Source: Sternotherus odoratus (lineage: Eukaryota; Chordata; Testudines; Kinosternidae). From it: 64,000 bases of DNA. Below, in pieces: positions 45,931 to 57,980 of this stretch. A program made the position numbers and the translations under genes. Position 1 is the stretch's first letter; every line of letters begins with the position of its first letter. Below the pieces are notes generated by a model, which was given only the letters and a program-made list of their open reading frames with translations, made no database searches and was not told the origin of the DNA. The stretch is from positions 249,869,644 through 249,933,643 of the forward strand of contig JAVMKO010000001.1 in assembly GCA_032164245.1 (NCBI GenBank), written 5' to 3'.

Positions 45931-46709
45931 TTATATATAAAAGTCAAATGGTGTATGCGTGCGTGTATGCACGTTCACTTACTCCTTCCACACCGTTTGA
46001 GCTAGAGACTTGAAATTTGGTACAGTTATAGGTCTTAGGGTCCTAATCAGGGTAAGAGTCGAAATTTTTTCAAATCTCACCTCTGACGCCCCCCAGGGGT
46101 GAAATTCTTTAAAGGCCAATCACATCAGCTGGGCAGCTGCTGTTCTCTGTGACATAGTTATGATGTCATAATACCCCCTCCAACGGACCCTGCATTCGCT
46201 CAGCTCTCTGCCCCCTCCCCACCTCCGACGGACCCGAGTTGGGTTTGGTCGGAGGGTAAGTGAGGTAGGGGTGTCGGGTTTGGTCGGGGGGGGGGAAGAG
46301 GTGTCGGGGTGGATGAGGGGTAAGGTGGGGGTGTTGGGTTTGGTTGGGGGGGTCGAGGGGGGGGGGTCAGTCGAGGGGTAAGTGAGGTGTGGGTGTCTGG
46401 TTTGTTTGTGGTGGTAGGTAGGGGTGTCGGGTTTGGTTGGGGGGGGAAGTGAGGTGGGTGTGTCAGGTTTGGTCTACAGGGGTGAGGTGTGGGTGTTGGT
46501 CAAGGGGCTGGTAGGGGGGTGACATGGGGATGTTGGGTTTGGGTGGGGGGGGTGAAAATGTGAGTTGGGGATGGTTGAGGGGTAAGTGAGGTGGGGGTGT
46601 CGGGTTTGTTCTCTGCCCCCTCCCCTCTCCAACGGACCCCACACTCGCTCAGCTCTCTGCCCCCTCCCCACCTCCAACGGACCCGAGCAACGCCGGGTAT
46701 TTTCGCTAG
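45931..46709 (+). mobile_element. Non-autonomous Helitron 2, directly abutting Helitron 1
   Basis: It begins ttatatataaaagtcaaatg immediately after the CTAG of Helitron 1. It repeats the subterminal phrases (ccgtttgagctagagacttg and gacgccccccaggggtgaaa) and ends acccgagcaacgccgggt, attttcg, CTAG (46706-46709), then T. The G-rich minisatellite is shorter and in one orientation only (46240-46610). Confidence 0.8.
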
Positions 46710-46885
46710 TGTTATATATGGAATCAAACTAGTTGCACATAATGGTGCATTCTAGAGTTAAAACCTATATATCTAGGAACCAGTTTCGTTGGGAGCTCTA
46801 GAAGCTGGTAGGTCTGTCTTGTCAGAATGTTTTTCATTGGTCAAAATCAGAAAGAAAATCAGCCAAGAGCTTCTGAGTGCCTTTA

Positions 46886-46970
46886 TGGTGGTGGCATGGC
46901 CCTTCACAGCTCCCAGTGGGTGCGGTTCACTATTCCTGGCCAATGGGAGCTGCGGGAAGTGACAGCCAGT
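46886..46970 (+). mobile_element. Short hAT family B fragment
   Basis: The phrase cggttcactattcctggcca followed by atgggagctgcgggaagtga matches the interior of the element at 10321. Confidence 0.5.
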
Positions 46971-49965
46971 ACAAGAGACAGCCAGGCATTGGTGTAAGAT
47001 AAGGTGTTCAAGTACAGCAAAACCTGGGTGTCACATACAAGGGACCCCTGATCTTGAAATGAAGGGTTGGAGTTTGAGCTCAGCTGTGCGTCTGTTAAAA
47101 GACGGGCACAAGGTACTTTCCCCACACCTTGTATTCCCGCACAGCCAGGCACAACCCTGTAGGAGAGTGCAGACATTGCTCCTTGGTAATGCCACCCCCA
47201 CAGCTAGTTATACACCTGGGTAAAGGCAGTGCACAATAGAGCCCTTTGAAAATAAGATTAGGTCTGTCACTCAGGAAGAAGCCGTAGCTGAGGAATCATC
47301 CTCCAGGTGATTCTGCTGCATTATGGCCTCTTCTCATCTTGTCCATTGCAGGCCATGACTTTCAAGTGACAGACTAGCCCTCTGTTTGGATACAGCACTT
47401 ATTTTGTATTTTTATATTACATATAAAACAGAAAGGAAAGACATAAGTAGGACGATTTAGATGTAAACAGTAATGATTGTGGAAAGGTAGCACAGAAATC
47501 AGTTATGGGTTTCAGGATACTTTCAAACGGAAAGAAATTGAGAACAGGAATACTTTGAGGAATGGGTGCCTCTTTTACCACTGAGCAGATCCAACTTCTG
47601 GTGGTCAAGAGGATGCCCAGTCCTATTGGCCTCAGCACTGTTCCTGGATGTAAAAATAGAAACAGTAACTATAGACACACCTTTTCCTGTTAGGACGAAG
47701 GGATGCAGTCGCCATTTAGACAGAGATCACGGTCTAATTACCTTCAGGATTCCTTTCTGCACACTCTGCCACATCAGTCATGCTCAGCAGGAACATTTCA
47801 GCTGATGTGAGGTATGAATTCATGGTGCTGAGAGGTAGGGCATTCCTAAAGAAAGATCTCACTACACTACTACTAATCTGGGCTGAGTATGAGACTGACC
47901 CTGTAGAGAATATAATGCAAGAGCTAACACAGGCATTTCCTAAATCACCACTACTTGATCATATTTATCCTGGCAACCAATGCCAGGAACTGACCACTAT
48001 AAAGAGGTGGTGGAGAGGGGAGCTCTTCCTTATAGAAGCACTCAGAGTACAATGCTGAATGCTTAGATAACAGTATCATTTTACAGAGATGCAGAGATCT
48101 TCTGCTGTATCTCTTTGACGTCAGATACTTAATCCCTGTATAGAGATGCACACATATTTACGTTGAATCACTTTAAGGTTAGGTTAGGGTGTACAATTAG
48201 CTCCAACCTCGTAGTATACAAGATGTGGAATGATTCTCTGAAACAGATGTAATTATGGACATTGCAAAGAGAATCCTGCAGGGAAAAAAAACAAACCTGT
48301 AGGTGCATCCAAACTTTAGCATAAAGCTGTGGCTGAAGCTTATGATCAGTTATATAAATTCCATATCCATAAATATCTTGGCATATCTATGCATTGAGAA
48401 AACTGTTTGGGAAACCTTCGCCATTACATAAGACATACAGCTTTAAACGTGGAAGATTTTGTATCGGCATGGTTTACCTGCCAGGCACAGTAAGCATCTA
48501 TTTTACAGTAGGCAGAGATTTAGCTTGGGCATTGGACTTTTTGGAAAGCATTAGCATGTGGCATCTTACTGAAATAGTGATATTACAACAGGTCAGTTCC
48601 ATTAGAATGGGAGGGAGAAAAGAAAAGTTGGATTGCTTCATTAGCTTCTAACATGCAATTTTTTCCTATTGAAGTTAGAGAAAATGGAAGCAATGTAAGC
48701 ACTGTGAAAAGTCAGAAAACACCCATAAATTAAAATCACACATGATTTTATTATCATACATTTTGTATTAGTTTAAAAACATTTAAAAAGGAAAATATTC
48801 AGTTTAGTGCACAGAGTAGTATTTCAGTTTTTTCTTTGAACCTCAGCAGATAAGCACCTTGTAAAAAAGAACAGAATGGCCCTCTCCCTTCCCCCACCAC
48901 AAGCCCCTGCAGGCGGTCAGATTTTTTGGCTAATTATATAGGAGAGAGCAGGTTATGCCTGCATATTCCATAGTCATGGAAGCAACAAGCATGTCTCTTC
49001 CTGCTATAATTGCACGCTGCAAAATAAATTACGAAAAAATAGAATGAAACCTTTCACTGTCACTAAAGATTAAATAGGACTTTGATAATCAACTGCCTCA
49101 AATATGCGTGAATAATGAGAGAGAAACTGGTTACTGAAGATTGCTCACTGAAGTGGGTGTGAATTTGAAGTCAGGGTAAAAACACAGTGAGGCTCAATAA
49201 GATAACATTATGAAAGGATGCATCCCTGGAGGTTTTTCAAAGTCAGCTGGTCAAGGTCAGGCAAAAAGTACATATTCCGCCGACATCCTGTAACAAGAGA
49301 AAACGGAATTCAGGTTATTTTTATGGAGCGAAACAAACAAACAAAAAAAAAAGTCATACAACTACAGGATTTAGTCCATTGGAAAACAGTGTTTCCCTTT
49401 TCCTCTGACATGTTTCATTTCGTAATTTATAAGGATTTCATTTTTCTTATTATAAATTTGACTCACAAAATGTTCTAATTATCTGCAGACACATTAATAG
49501 CTCTTTGAACAATATATTAATGTAGCAGCCTGGATTGCACTCTCATATCAATAGTAAAATAAGCCTTACAGGAGAGTATAGCAGGATCATGGTTATGTTC
49601 AGATATTGTAGGGATTGTGAAAAAATTCATGAGTTACAATTAACTCTGCTAATCCAGCTATAATATTTTTTTAAAAAACAAAACCTAACGCATTGTGCTC
49701 TGAAAAGTGACTGTAAAATGGAACTTTCTTTCATAGACATACTGCCTGTGTCCATTTACCGCCAAATATGCCTAGAGTAAGGTTTTACTGAAAATTTACT
49801 CCCCTTAGCCAATGCAGAGCAGCAGAGGGATCCCATTTTATAGAACTGGCCAAAATGGTAGGCACGGCAATGTGTGAACCACAAAGAGCCCAGGTTGGCT
49901 TTCAGATTCCAGGTTATGCTTTCTGAGCTGGCACTTACTTGCTTGCTCTTCTCCCACACCCTTCT

Positions 49966-49968
<3 letters not shown>
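46971..49968. other. No gene recognised
   Basis: About 3 kb without assignable repeats or domains. Open frames are under 95 codons and featureless. Confidence 0.4.

Positions 49969-49976
<8 letters not shown>

Positions 49977-50003
<27 letters not shown>
49977..50003. repeat. (CA)n microsatellite
   Basis: An uninterrupted AC dinucleotide run. It directly abuts the TSD of the following hAT element. Confidence 0.95.
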
Positions 50004-50007
<4 letters not shown>

Positions 50008-50011
50008 ACCT

Positions 50012-50740
50012 CAGGCATGAGCAAACTTTTTGACTCAAGGACCACATCAGGAGTTGCAAAATTGTATGGAGGGCCAGGTAGGGAAGGCTGTGACACCCCA
50101 AACAGATTGACTCTGCCCCCTATTCGACCCCTCCCACTTCCCACCCCCGACAGCCCCCCTCAGAACTCCCAACCCATCCAACCCCCCCTCGCTTCTTGTC
50201 CCAATTGCCCCTCCACAGACCCGCCCCCACCCCTAAACAGCCCCCCTGGAGTTCCCCCCACACTAACCCCTCCCCTGCTCCTTGTTCCCTGATGCCCCCT
50301 CCCAAGACCCCCGACCCTAACTGCCCCCCAGGACCCCACCCCACCCCTGACCCCTATCCACACCCCCATCCCCCCCAGACTCCCATGCCTATCCAACCCC
50401 CGTGCTTCCTGTCCCCTGACTGCCCCCCAGACCCACCTCCCCCTTATCCAACTCTCCAGCCCCCTTACCACGCCGCTCAGAGCAGCGGGTCTGGCTCCGC
50501 GCTGCCTGCCAGAGCTAGACACGCTGCCCCACAGGAGCATGCAGCCCCGCCAAAGCCAGCCATAGCACCACAGCGCTGCTACAGGCCAAAGCACTGCCCA
50601 CGCGGTGCCCTGAGGCTCTGAGGAGGGGAGAAGGCGGGGGAGGAGCCAGGGGCGAGACTTCCAAGCCGGGAGCTCAGGACCCAGGCAGGACAGGGCCACG
50701 GGCCGGATGTGGCTCACAGTCCATAGTTTGGCCTCCCCTG
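50012..50740. mobile_element. Non-autonomous hAT element (729 bp), family D
   Basis: The left end is caggcatgagcaaacttttt and the right end is ccatagtttggcctcccctg. The perfect 8-bp TSD is ctctacct (50004-50011 and 50741-50748). The interior is C-rich on the + strand with repeated cccaacccatccaacccccc-like phrases. The subterminal gggccggatgtggctcacag is typical of this group. No transposase is present. Confidence 0.9.
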
Positions 50741-50748
50741 CTCTACCT

Positions 50749-52087
50749 GTAAGCACTGTTCCATACAGCAAAACACCACGTGCACAAAAATTTGCACAGA
50801 AGACATTTTTTGCACACATGCCCTGTCAAAAATTAGAGGGAACATTGCTTGTAAGATGAGCAGACTTGATCTGGAAGTCAGTAAACTGTAAATCAATATA
50901 GAACACAAATTCTGTTTGAAAAAAAAAAAAAAAAAGAAAAAAAAAAGAAAAAAGAAAAGTTTCTCTTCAGAATACATTCATGTTAAAAAAAATAAATTCC
51001 AAAAGGTAACTGTTTAAATTAATGAAAAAAATAGAGAGAAGAATCATTAGTGTTTTTTGTCCTATAAAGGGACACAGAGCAATGAAAGGGAACATTTAAA
51101 AACTAAGTAATCCCACTGAATTTAAAACAAAACAGGGTTGGGTTTTTTTAAGTCTCTCCACACATATTCTAGCACTTGAAGAGATAATATTCTGAGCCCT
51201 CTTCCAAAGCCAGAGCTATGAAAGACGACATCAATACTGGGGCATCAGATACCCCAGACCTCATATTTTAAGATTCTAGGAGTCCTAGTTCTGTAAAACT
51301 TTCATTTCTCTTCCTTGGGGATTGTGAATTAGCAGGAAAGAAAATCCTTTCCTTTCTAAAATACAATAGTTTACTTCTACATTACATTCTTCAAACAGTA
51401 TCACAGAGAGAGGTATAATGGAGACTAACATTTTACAGATTTAAGGATTTGCAGAACTGAGTGTGGCAATTTGTACAGGCAGGAAGAAAAAGCAATAGAC
51501 TGAGATGAAAAGAAGATAAATGTAGACGCAATAAAGAAGAAAATGCCACTTTAAAACAAAGGGCCTGATTCTCACATCACCTCCAACACTTTTAGGACGG
51601 TGAACTCCACTGACTTCTGTGGGGTCCCTTTTAATTCACACTGATGTATGTGGGAGGAGGATTAGGGCCACAACAACTTTTCGAAATGTCATCCAGAAAT
51701 GGAAGAATAGGTAGCATACATATAGATGCACAACTTCCATTTCATTTATGGTACTCTACCACCCCATGTTTTCAAAAAGCTATCCTGGCCAATGTCCATG
51801 ACTGTGTAACAGTTTTCTGAAGTGAGAACTGTGAGAACATTGGTCAATGGTGTAGTTGCACTGATGTAGCTACTGATGCTAGTGTAGATGTGGTGCTCCA
51901 GTTTAAACTCTTACTTGTAGTGGTGCAGCTTACGTTGGGTTGAACTATTAGTCATAACACAATTATGCAAATTATGCAGTTGGTTACAGCCAGCCAGCCT
52001 CATATAATTCAGTGGAGTTGTACATGTGTAACTGAGGGCCAAATCTGAACTATACAACTCCACTATGTGAATGAGACCACCAGGCTA
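50749..52087. other. No gene seen; poly(A)-rich tract
   Basis: An interrupted A-rich run lies at 50919-50958. The remainder is unassigned. Confidence 0.4.
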
Positions 52088-52089
52088 TA

Positions 52090-52292
52090 CAGGCATGTCG
52101 CATCTTAGGCGCATTTAACTTGCGCGATTTCCGCGGTCGGCAAAAAGATAGGGAAAATAAAAATATAAAAAACTTTCTTTAGGATGGGTGATTTCACCCG
52201 TCATTGAACTCAATGGGGTTTCAGCTATAGTCAGTTTCCGCTTTAGGCGGAAACTGCGGAACTGAACCCTCATGCAAGACGCAACATGCCTG
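52090..52292. mobile_element. Tc1/mariner-type MITE (203 bp)
   Basis: The inverted ends are caggcatgtcgcatctta on the left and caagacgcaacatgcctg on the right. TA dinucleotides flank both sides (52088-52089 and 52293-52294), as expected of the Tc1/mariner/pogo superfamily. The subterminal gatttccgcgg and ccgctttaggcggaaac segments are also partly inverted. Confidence 0.75.
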
Positions 52293-52294
52293 TA

Positions 52295-53059
52295 GTTGAA
52301 TTCAGAATTGTGTGCATCTTTGTATTATATATACACATATAAAACAGCTATAGTATGTAACGGTGTAGACTAAAGTTAATCATTTACATGGTTAACACAA
52401 ATCTTTAATTATAAGTGCTAATCATTTAGTTTTCAGTTTAAAAAATGATTAGCTTTAACAGCTGCATAACACTTTAAGACAAGTAATATTTATTATTCTT
52501 ACCTTTTTTTGTTGTTGTATTCTTTTACTCAAAATACCTTGAGTGCTAGACAAGAAGGCAAGGTACTTGTATTAATACAGTATAAATACATATGCACAGA
52601 AATATTTACTATAGGAAGCATTATTAAATTTATAATTAGGGAGAAAATGTCAGGGGCACATATGGATCGGGTAATAAAATTACAGTAAAAATATTAACCA
52701 AATATTGACTAATATGAACAGGATGTATTTACTCACGAGGCAAAATATTTTCTATGTGGATTCTCTGAATAAAATCAAAATGGGTATTGTTCTGAATGTT
52801 TTTTGAGATATCTGGAATACTCACCATTAGTGTTGGCTCACCTGGGTGTTGGTATTGCTAAAACAGGAATTGGAGTTATAAAAATGTGTTCAATGCTTAG
52901 ATTTTATGAAATGTTTGTAGGATGCTGAATGTAATAATCTCACATATAACATCTGCACTCCAAGTTATATTGAATGTTTGCATTGTAAGCCTCTAGAAGT
53001 GTGCAACTCAAAGAGGAAAGAAGCATGACCTAATATAAAATGCTGGCGTTTGATCCTGC
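52295..53059. other. No gene recognised
   Basis: AT-rich sequence, nothing assignable. Confidence 0.35.
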
Positions 53060-53368
53060 CCACAAGGTCAATTGCAACCAGATGAGCCATTGTGAAACAA
53101 AGGACAAAGACTTTGTTAATTGTATTCCTGTCCCCACTCCCACATAAAGAGGAGACCTGTGCATGAACTCATCCCATCATCTTGAACTCCGGGAGGAAGT
53201 GAATAAAAATTGACAAGAAGAAACCGGGTCTCTGTGCTGCTGGGACATTGGAGAGTGCAAGATTTCTAATCATAAGCAAGGAACTTTTAGTCTGGGCTAG
53301 CCCTAGTGGACACACAAAGCTAGCATATTACAGCAGCTTCTATTACCTTTTGGAACCAAAGACAAAAA

Positions 53369-53403
<35 letters not shown>

Positions 53404-53665
53404 ACTTGCTTTAACCTTGTAAATAACTCACTTTTTCTTAGTTAATAAGTCTTTCCTTATTTTATTATAGGATAGGTTACAAATGTTGTCTTTCATGTAA
53501 GATCTAAAGGGCAATTGACCATGGATAAGTGACCAGTCCTTTGGACTTGGGAGTAGCCAGAATATTGTTGTGATTTTTGGTGTAAGTGACCATCTATCAA
53601 AAAGACAAAGCTTGCTCAAGTGGCAGTTGTAGTACCCGAGGCGTTCACACTTGATGCTTGGTTGT
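53060..53665 (+). mobile_element. LTR-retrotransposon R/U5-leader-like fragment
   Basis: The order gtgcaagatttctaatcata, gggctagccctagtggacac, accttgtaaataactcac, taggataggttacaaatgtt and tgtgatttttggtgtaagtg recalls the R/U5 and leader region of a dispersed turtle endogenous retroelement. No coding sequence, paired LTR or TSD is visible. Confidence 0.4.
53372..53401. repeat. (GT)n microsatellite
   Basis: A pure GT run inside the LTR-leader-like fragment. Confidence 0.95.
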
Positions 53666-53669
53666 TGAA

Positions 53670-54275
53670 AGACAGTTATCTCAAAGAACACCAGTTATGA
53701 AAGGTCTGTTGCTCATGTCTATTCCACAGTAGGTGCGCGTGCACGCCACGTGCACTGGTGCCAGAAGTTTTTTCCCCTTAGCAGTACCCATAGGAGGAGC
53801 GCCCCCCCCCCACGCACCCCCTGGAGTGGCACCTCCCTGGTGCACCACAAGGGTTGCCATGCGCTCCCCTACCCTCAGTTCCTTCTTGCTGGACAACTCC
53901 GACAGAGGGGAAGGAGGGCGGGATGTGGAATAGACATGCGCAACACATCTCGAAGAACACCAATTACAAAAGGTAACCGTCTTTTCTTCTTCGAATGATT
54001 GCTCATGTGTATTCCACAGTAGGTGATTCCAAGCTATATCTGTTGGAGGTGGGTAATAGTTCACAAGTTGCCGGGACGGAGGACTGCCCTGCCGAACCCG
54101 GCGTTATCCCTGGTTTGGGAGACAATCGCGTAGTGAGAGGTGAATGTGTGAACCGAAGACATGTAGCGGCCCTACAAATGTCCTGGATATATGTGTGGAC
54201 CAAGAAGGCTGCTGACGAAGCCTGTGACCAGGTCGAGTGCACTTTCACAATCTGTGGCAGGGGTCATAACATCAC
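53670..54275 (-). pseudogene. DIRS-type retrotransposon, 3' end with recombinase C-terminus
   Basis: The minus strand gives VHSTWSQASSAAFLVHTYIQ, then DICRAATCLRFTHSPLT. This is the recombinase C-terminus of the intact DIRS (AHSTRAQASSAAFREGVPIT, DICRAATWSSVHTFAAHY). Here the HxxR arginine has become Trp and the region around the nucleophile Tyr is changed, so it is inactive. The left part holds the fold-back terminal module (gctcatgtctattccacagt and its inverted copy ggaatagacatgcgcaacac). The copy is truncated at about 54275. Confidence 0.8.
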
Positions 54276-55084
54276 ATCAAACTCTGAAACAAATACACCC
54301 TTCAAATAAAGTGGTCACCCTTGAATACTGGAGTGCAGACTATGTACTGAGTCCATTCTCTTCAAAAATAGATAGCAGGATCCAAATCCTCCGAAGAGGA
54401 GTTTGCAATCTCAGACAATGATCTTGAAAAGATTTTTGCATATACTTGACTGTATGCACTTTATACAGTAATGCAATTGGCTTTAATGGGACAACTCATA
54501 TGTATTTAAATTGAAGCAAATATTTAAGTCTTTGTAGGATCAGTCCAAGTTTGAATCTTGCAAGTGGAGTCCTCTCCCAATCCTGGTTTGGGCTTGTACT
54601 TTCGGTGCTCCCCTTTTTATAATTTTTTTTAAGTTGCCTCTTTAAATTCCTACCCATGCTGCATTATTGCATTTTTATCCTCCCTTGTTTTATTTGCTCT
54701 TCCCTTCTTTTTTTTTTGTAACATAGTTGGGAACAGAAATCCATTCTTTGTCATTTTTACCCAGTGAAAGGCAGGTTATTGTAGTTTGGGGTTTTATTTA
54801 CCTGGTGGCCTCTAAAGTAGTAAGGTTATTGGTACCTCTCTGTATTGTGGCTTTGTTTAGCTTGTTCTTCTAAAAGAAGCAAGGATGAACACAATAGCAC
54901 AGATTGCTGCACACAGCCATAATAGAATATTAAATTATCTATACATCGATTCAAACTACTTAAGTATTTTTTTTAAAGAAGCATGTATTATGTAGGGTAT
55001 TACATTATGGTGATTGGCTCTGATGGAAAAATTCTACTCCCATTGAAGTCATTGTCAAAATTCTCAGCAATTGGGCAGACAGAT
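54276..55084. other. No gene recognised
   Basis: AT-rich sequence; nothing assignable. Confidence 0.35.
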
Positions 55085-55260
55085 GTTCTTGTTGTTAGGA
55101 CCCTGGACTAGAACTCAGAAGATCGGGATTCAGGTCCTGGCTTGGCCACAGGTTTCCTGTAGTGCCTTGAAAAAGACATGTAGTCTGTGCCTCTGTTTTC
55201 TCATCTGCAAAGTGGGGATTGTAATACTTCCTCTCTGCCTTTTGTCAATCTGATCTACTG
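55085..55260 (+). mobile_element. MIR-like tRNA/CORE-type SINE
   Basis: The order gttaggaccctggactagaa, gattcaggtcctggcttggc, cacaggtttcctgtagtgcc, then ctctgttttctcatctgcaa and agtggggattgtaatacttc follows MIR SINE layout: the tRNA-like half, the CORE, and the L2-related tail beginning. Confidence 0.65.
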
Positions 55261-56593
55261 AGACCCTCCCCAAAGAGCTAAACATCTGTCTCTTTCTGTG
55301 TGGCACGTGGGCTCAACCGGCCTGGGGTTTCTTAGCACAACTGTGACATGGATAGTTTCAATGGGGATGCCCCTTATATTGCAAAAAGACTTCGATCCAA
55401 GGTTAACCTTACACACATTCAGGATTGCTCACGTGTATAAATGTTAAATGTGTATACAAGTCTTTGTAGGATTGGGTTATATGTGCTGGAAGCAGACACA
55501 TCAGAAGACAATCACCATGGTTACTCAAAGTTGGTGTTTATCATTTAAGCTAGCATTGATTTATGCTACATTTGCCAGTTTACTTAACCCTGTGTGCCTT
55601 TCTGCAAGGTTTAATCCCTTTGCAGGATTTCCTTTTCAGCAGTTGCATTTGCCCTTAATGGGCAATTTCTGCTGTGGTTCATTTAAATATAAGGGACTAA
55701 TACAAATATTTTTGGATCACTCAATGATGCCATTACACAGAACTGTAGTCACATTCATTTTTTATTAATATGTGAATACAGTTTGGTATCTAATATTGTA
55801 TATTTAATGGATTACAGCAAAATTCCATGACTTTTTTATTCAAAGAAGCCATGCAGAAGGTTTCATATTTTAAATTGGATACACTGTTTTTGTCACAATT
55901 TTACAGAGAAAAATGAACAGCTGCATCTTTGATGTGCTATTTTTTCCCCCTTCAAGAATGTATTAAAAATGTTTACAACATTTCCAAACATCTTTCATTT
56001 AGAGCCTTTCGAAAATCTCTTTAAAACTTCATTTATTTTTGTTCTAAAAACTTAGGGAAGCAGTGATAAAGTCTTGTATTCAAGGCAATCTAGTTCTGCA
56101 ATAAAGGCAGTTGTCATTTTTCATTTTGATAAGGACTGCTTATATCAGGATATTTATCTCAAAAGCTATTGTAGAACATATAGTGATCATCCTGGCAGAC
56201 TGCCCATCGGACTAAGCAGAATACTAAAAGAATTATATCTGGGGAGTAGGTAGGTACATTAAAAACAAAAAAGCATTTATTGATTTCACCTGGGGGATTT
56301 TAAAAATTGTTGTTGTTTTTTTACTCACCCAGCTGTCACCACCAAAACGATCCACATTTTCAAAATGTCCAGATTGGTGAATGTTATTTGGTTGACTTCT
56401 GCTTTGTAGTCGGTCCAGAAAAGCATTATTTACCCTTAAAAACCAAGGGGGGGGGGGGAGGGGAAGAAATGAACATTAAATAATAGCAGCTTGTTAAGAG
56501 GTTGACAGACTTTGATATTCAATATTATATGAATTCGGTGAATGACTTTTGGTACTTAAAAGTCATCCGTGAACCCCTTTGCTTAGTTAAAAC
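55261..56593. other. No gene recognised
   Basis: AT-rich, with a G run near 56448. No assignable coding sequence. Confidence 0.35.
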
Positions 56594-56988
56594 TAGGGCT
56601 GTTAATCATGTGAGTTAACTGCGATTAATCTAAAAAAAATTAAACGGAATAAAAATATTAATCATGATTAATTGCACTGTTAAACAATAGAATGCCAATT
56701 GAAATGTATTCAGTATTTGTGGACTTTTTTCTATATTTTCAAATATCTCAATTTCAGTTACAACACAGAATACAAAGTTTATAGTGCTCACTATTATTTT
56801 TAATTACAAATACTTGGACTGTAAACATGATAAAGAAATTGCACTCAGTTCACTTCATACAAGTACTGTAGCGCAATCTATCAGGAAAATACAACTTACA
56901 AATTTGCTTTGTTACATAACTGCACTAAAAATCAAAACAAGTCCACTCAGTCCTACTTCTTGTTCAACCAATCGCTAAGAGAAACAAA

Positions 56989-57905
56989 GTCCTGTGGTAC
57001 CTTAAAAGACTAACTAAAGTATTAAAGCATAAGCTTTCATGGGCTAATGCATGCATCTGACAAAGTGGGTACTAGCCCACGAAAGCTTATGCTTCAATGC
57101 TTTAGTTAGTCAACCACAGAACTCTTGGTTACTTCTGCAATTACAGACTATTACGGCTATGTAGCGGGGTGATACCCGCTCCCTGCCGGCCAGGGCTGGA
57201 ATAGCCCTGGAAAGAGGGTTTGTAGCTGGCTGAGCCTGCTAGCAGGCTTAAGTGGAAAGCAGGCTCAGCTGTGTGGCCACGCCCCAAACATTCCAGGCTG
57301 TATAAAAGCCTGGGAGGCAGGAGTTGGAGAGAGAGAAAGGGAGAGCGAGTTTACTCTGAGGGCAGTCTACTCTGTAGGCAGCAGGAGACAGGGCCTGGCT
57401 GCAAAGTACCTGGACTGGGACAGGGCATGGGTGAGGCAGCTGGGAGCCAGGGAGCCTAAGCTCTAGTGAGAGGGCCCCAGCTTGCTGAGCCTAGGGAAGG
57501 CCTGACCCACGGGGTACTGGGGGTTGCAAGGGGGCAGCCCTGGGCTGGTTAAGAGCAGCAGGCCAACCCCTTCTTGCCGGTGATGAGTAGCCATGAGACT
57601 GCAGTCAGCCTCAGGGGAACTGAGGCAGTGGTGACTGGCAGTGGCCGTATCTGAGGCAAGTTGGGGATAGTGGGCGTTGGGTTCCCCAGGGAGGGGAGAC
57701 CCTTAAGACCAGGAGGGTACTGCAAGGGTGCGGCACCCTCAGCAAGGGGCTCCGGGGTCCAGGAGGGGCACGGGACCAGTGTGAAGTAGCAGACGTCGGC
57801 CGGCAGAGGGCGCTCCTGGGGCAAAAAGAGCTAATTCCCTGATGACCAGATGGGGGCGCCGCCGGGTGAGTGACCGACCCCGTTACAGGCTACCTCTCTG
57901 ATTCT
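56989..57905. repeat. Palindromic PLE-tail mini-element (fold-back 3), split by a solo LTR
   Basis: The left arm gtcctgtggtaccttaaaag, then aagcataagctttcatgggc, mirrors the right arm gcccacgaaagcttatgctt, then gttagtcaaccacagaac. Only the right side has the terminal phrase (attacagactattacggcta, then cctctctgattc after the LTR). The perfect 13-bp TSD is taagagaaacaaa (56976-56988 and 57906-57918). Removing the LTR leaves a PLE insertion of about 185 bp. Confidence 0.85.
57160..57887. mobile_element. Solo LTR (728 bp)
   Basis: It starts tgtagcggggt and ends accccgttaca, inverted over 11 bp with one mismatch and conforming to TG...CA. The 5-bp TSD ggcta is perfect (57155-57159 and 57888-57892). 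A TATA box (tataaaagcc, 57301) fits + orientation. No clear AATAAA was seen. A 5-bp TSD fits an endogenous retrovirus or Gypsy LTR; the lineage is not assigned. Confidence 0.85.
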
Positions 57906-57980
57906 TAAGAGAAACAAATTTGTTTATATTTACGCTAGATAATTCTGCCCACTTATTGTTCACAATGTCACCTGAAAGTG

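Larger units (their letters stand above)
41160..46885 (-). mobile_element. L1-like LINE ORF2 remnant, split by an hAT, a SINE and Helitrons
   Basis: Minus-strand translation gives, right to left, DQVGFIHSRLVADSTQKIFH (about 43800), then a palm region with HCHGPSSSTYQ and SLYMNNILLTLKHPS. The latter is the F/YADD box with the catalytic Asp pair replaced by Asn. Further left comes FPFLKWLPASLRQNRIF (about 42700). The C-terminal segment CVLGILEKVLCLSNIRKWIA and ILRKWKLSLSPPTLMLWLTQ lies at 41247-41471. This order fits L1/Tx1-type ORF2, not CR1. Pieces are 41160-42003, 42556-43845, 44031-44195 and perhaps 46712-46885. Many stops make it inactive. Confidence 0.65.
56594..57980 (+). mobile_element. 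hAT-like element, left part, hosting two insertions
   Basis: It begins tagggctgttaatcatgtga with atcatgattaattgcac and continues as an AT-rich body to 56988 (cagtcctacttcttgttcaa, ccaatcgctaag). It resumes at 57906-57980 (gagaaacaaatttgtttata, ttcacaatgtcacctgaaag). A PLE fold-back sits at 56989-57905, and the DIRS begins at about 57980. The rest of the element should lie beyond the right window edge. Confidence 0.65.

Noticed and set aside
49756..50144. Cys/Val repeat peptides near 49.98 kb
   Set aside because: Translation of the CA/TG microsatellite.
57549..57824. 91-codon minus-strand frame within the solo LTR
   Set aside because: Lies wholly inside the LTR and shows no protein similarity that I recognise.
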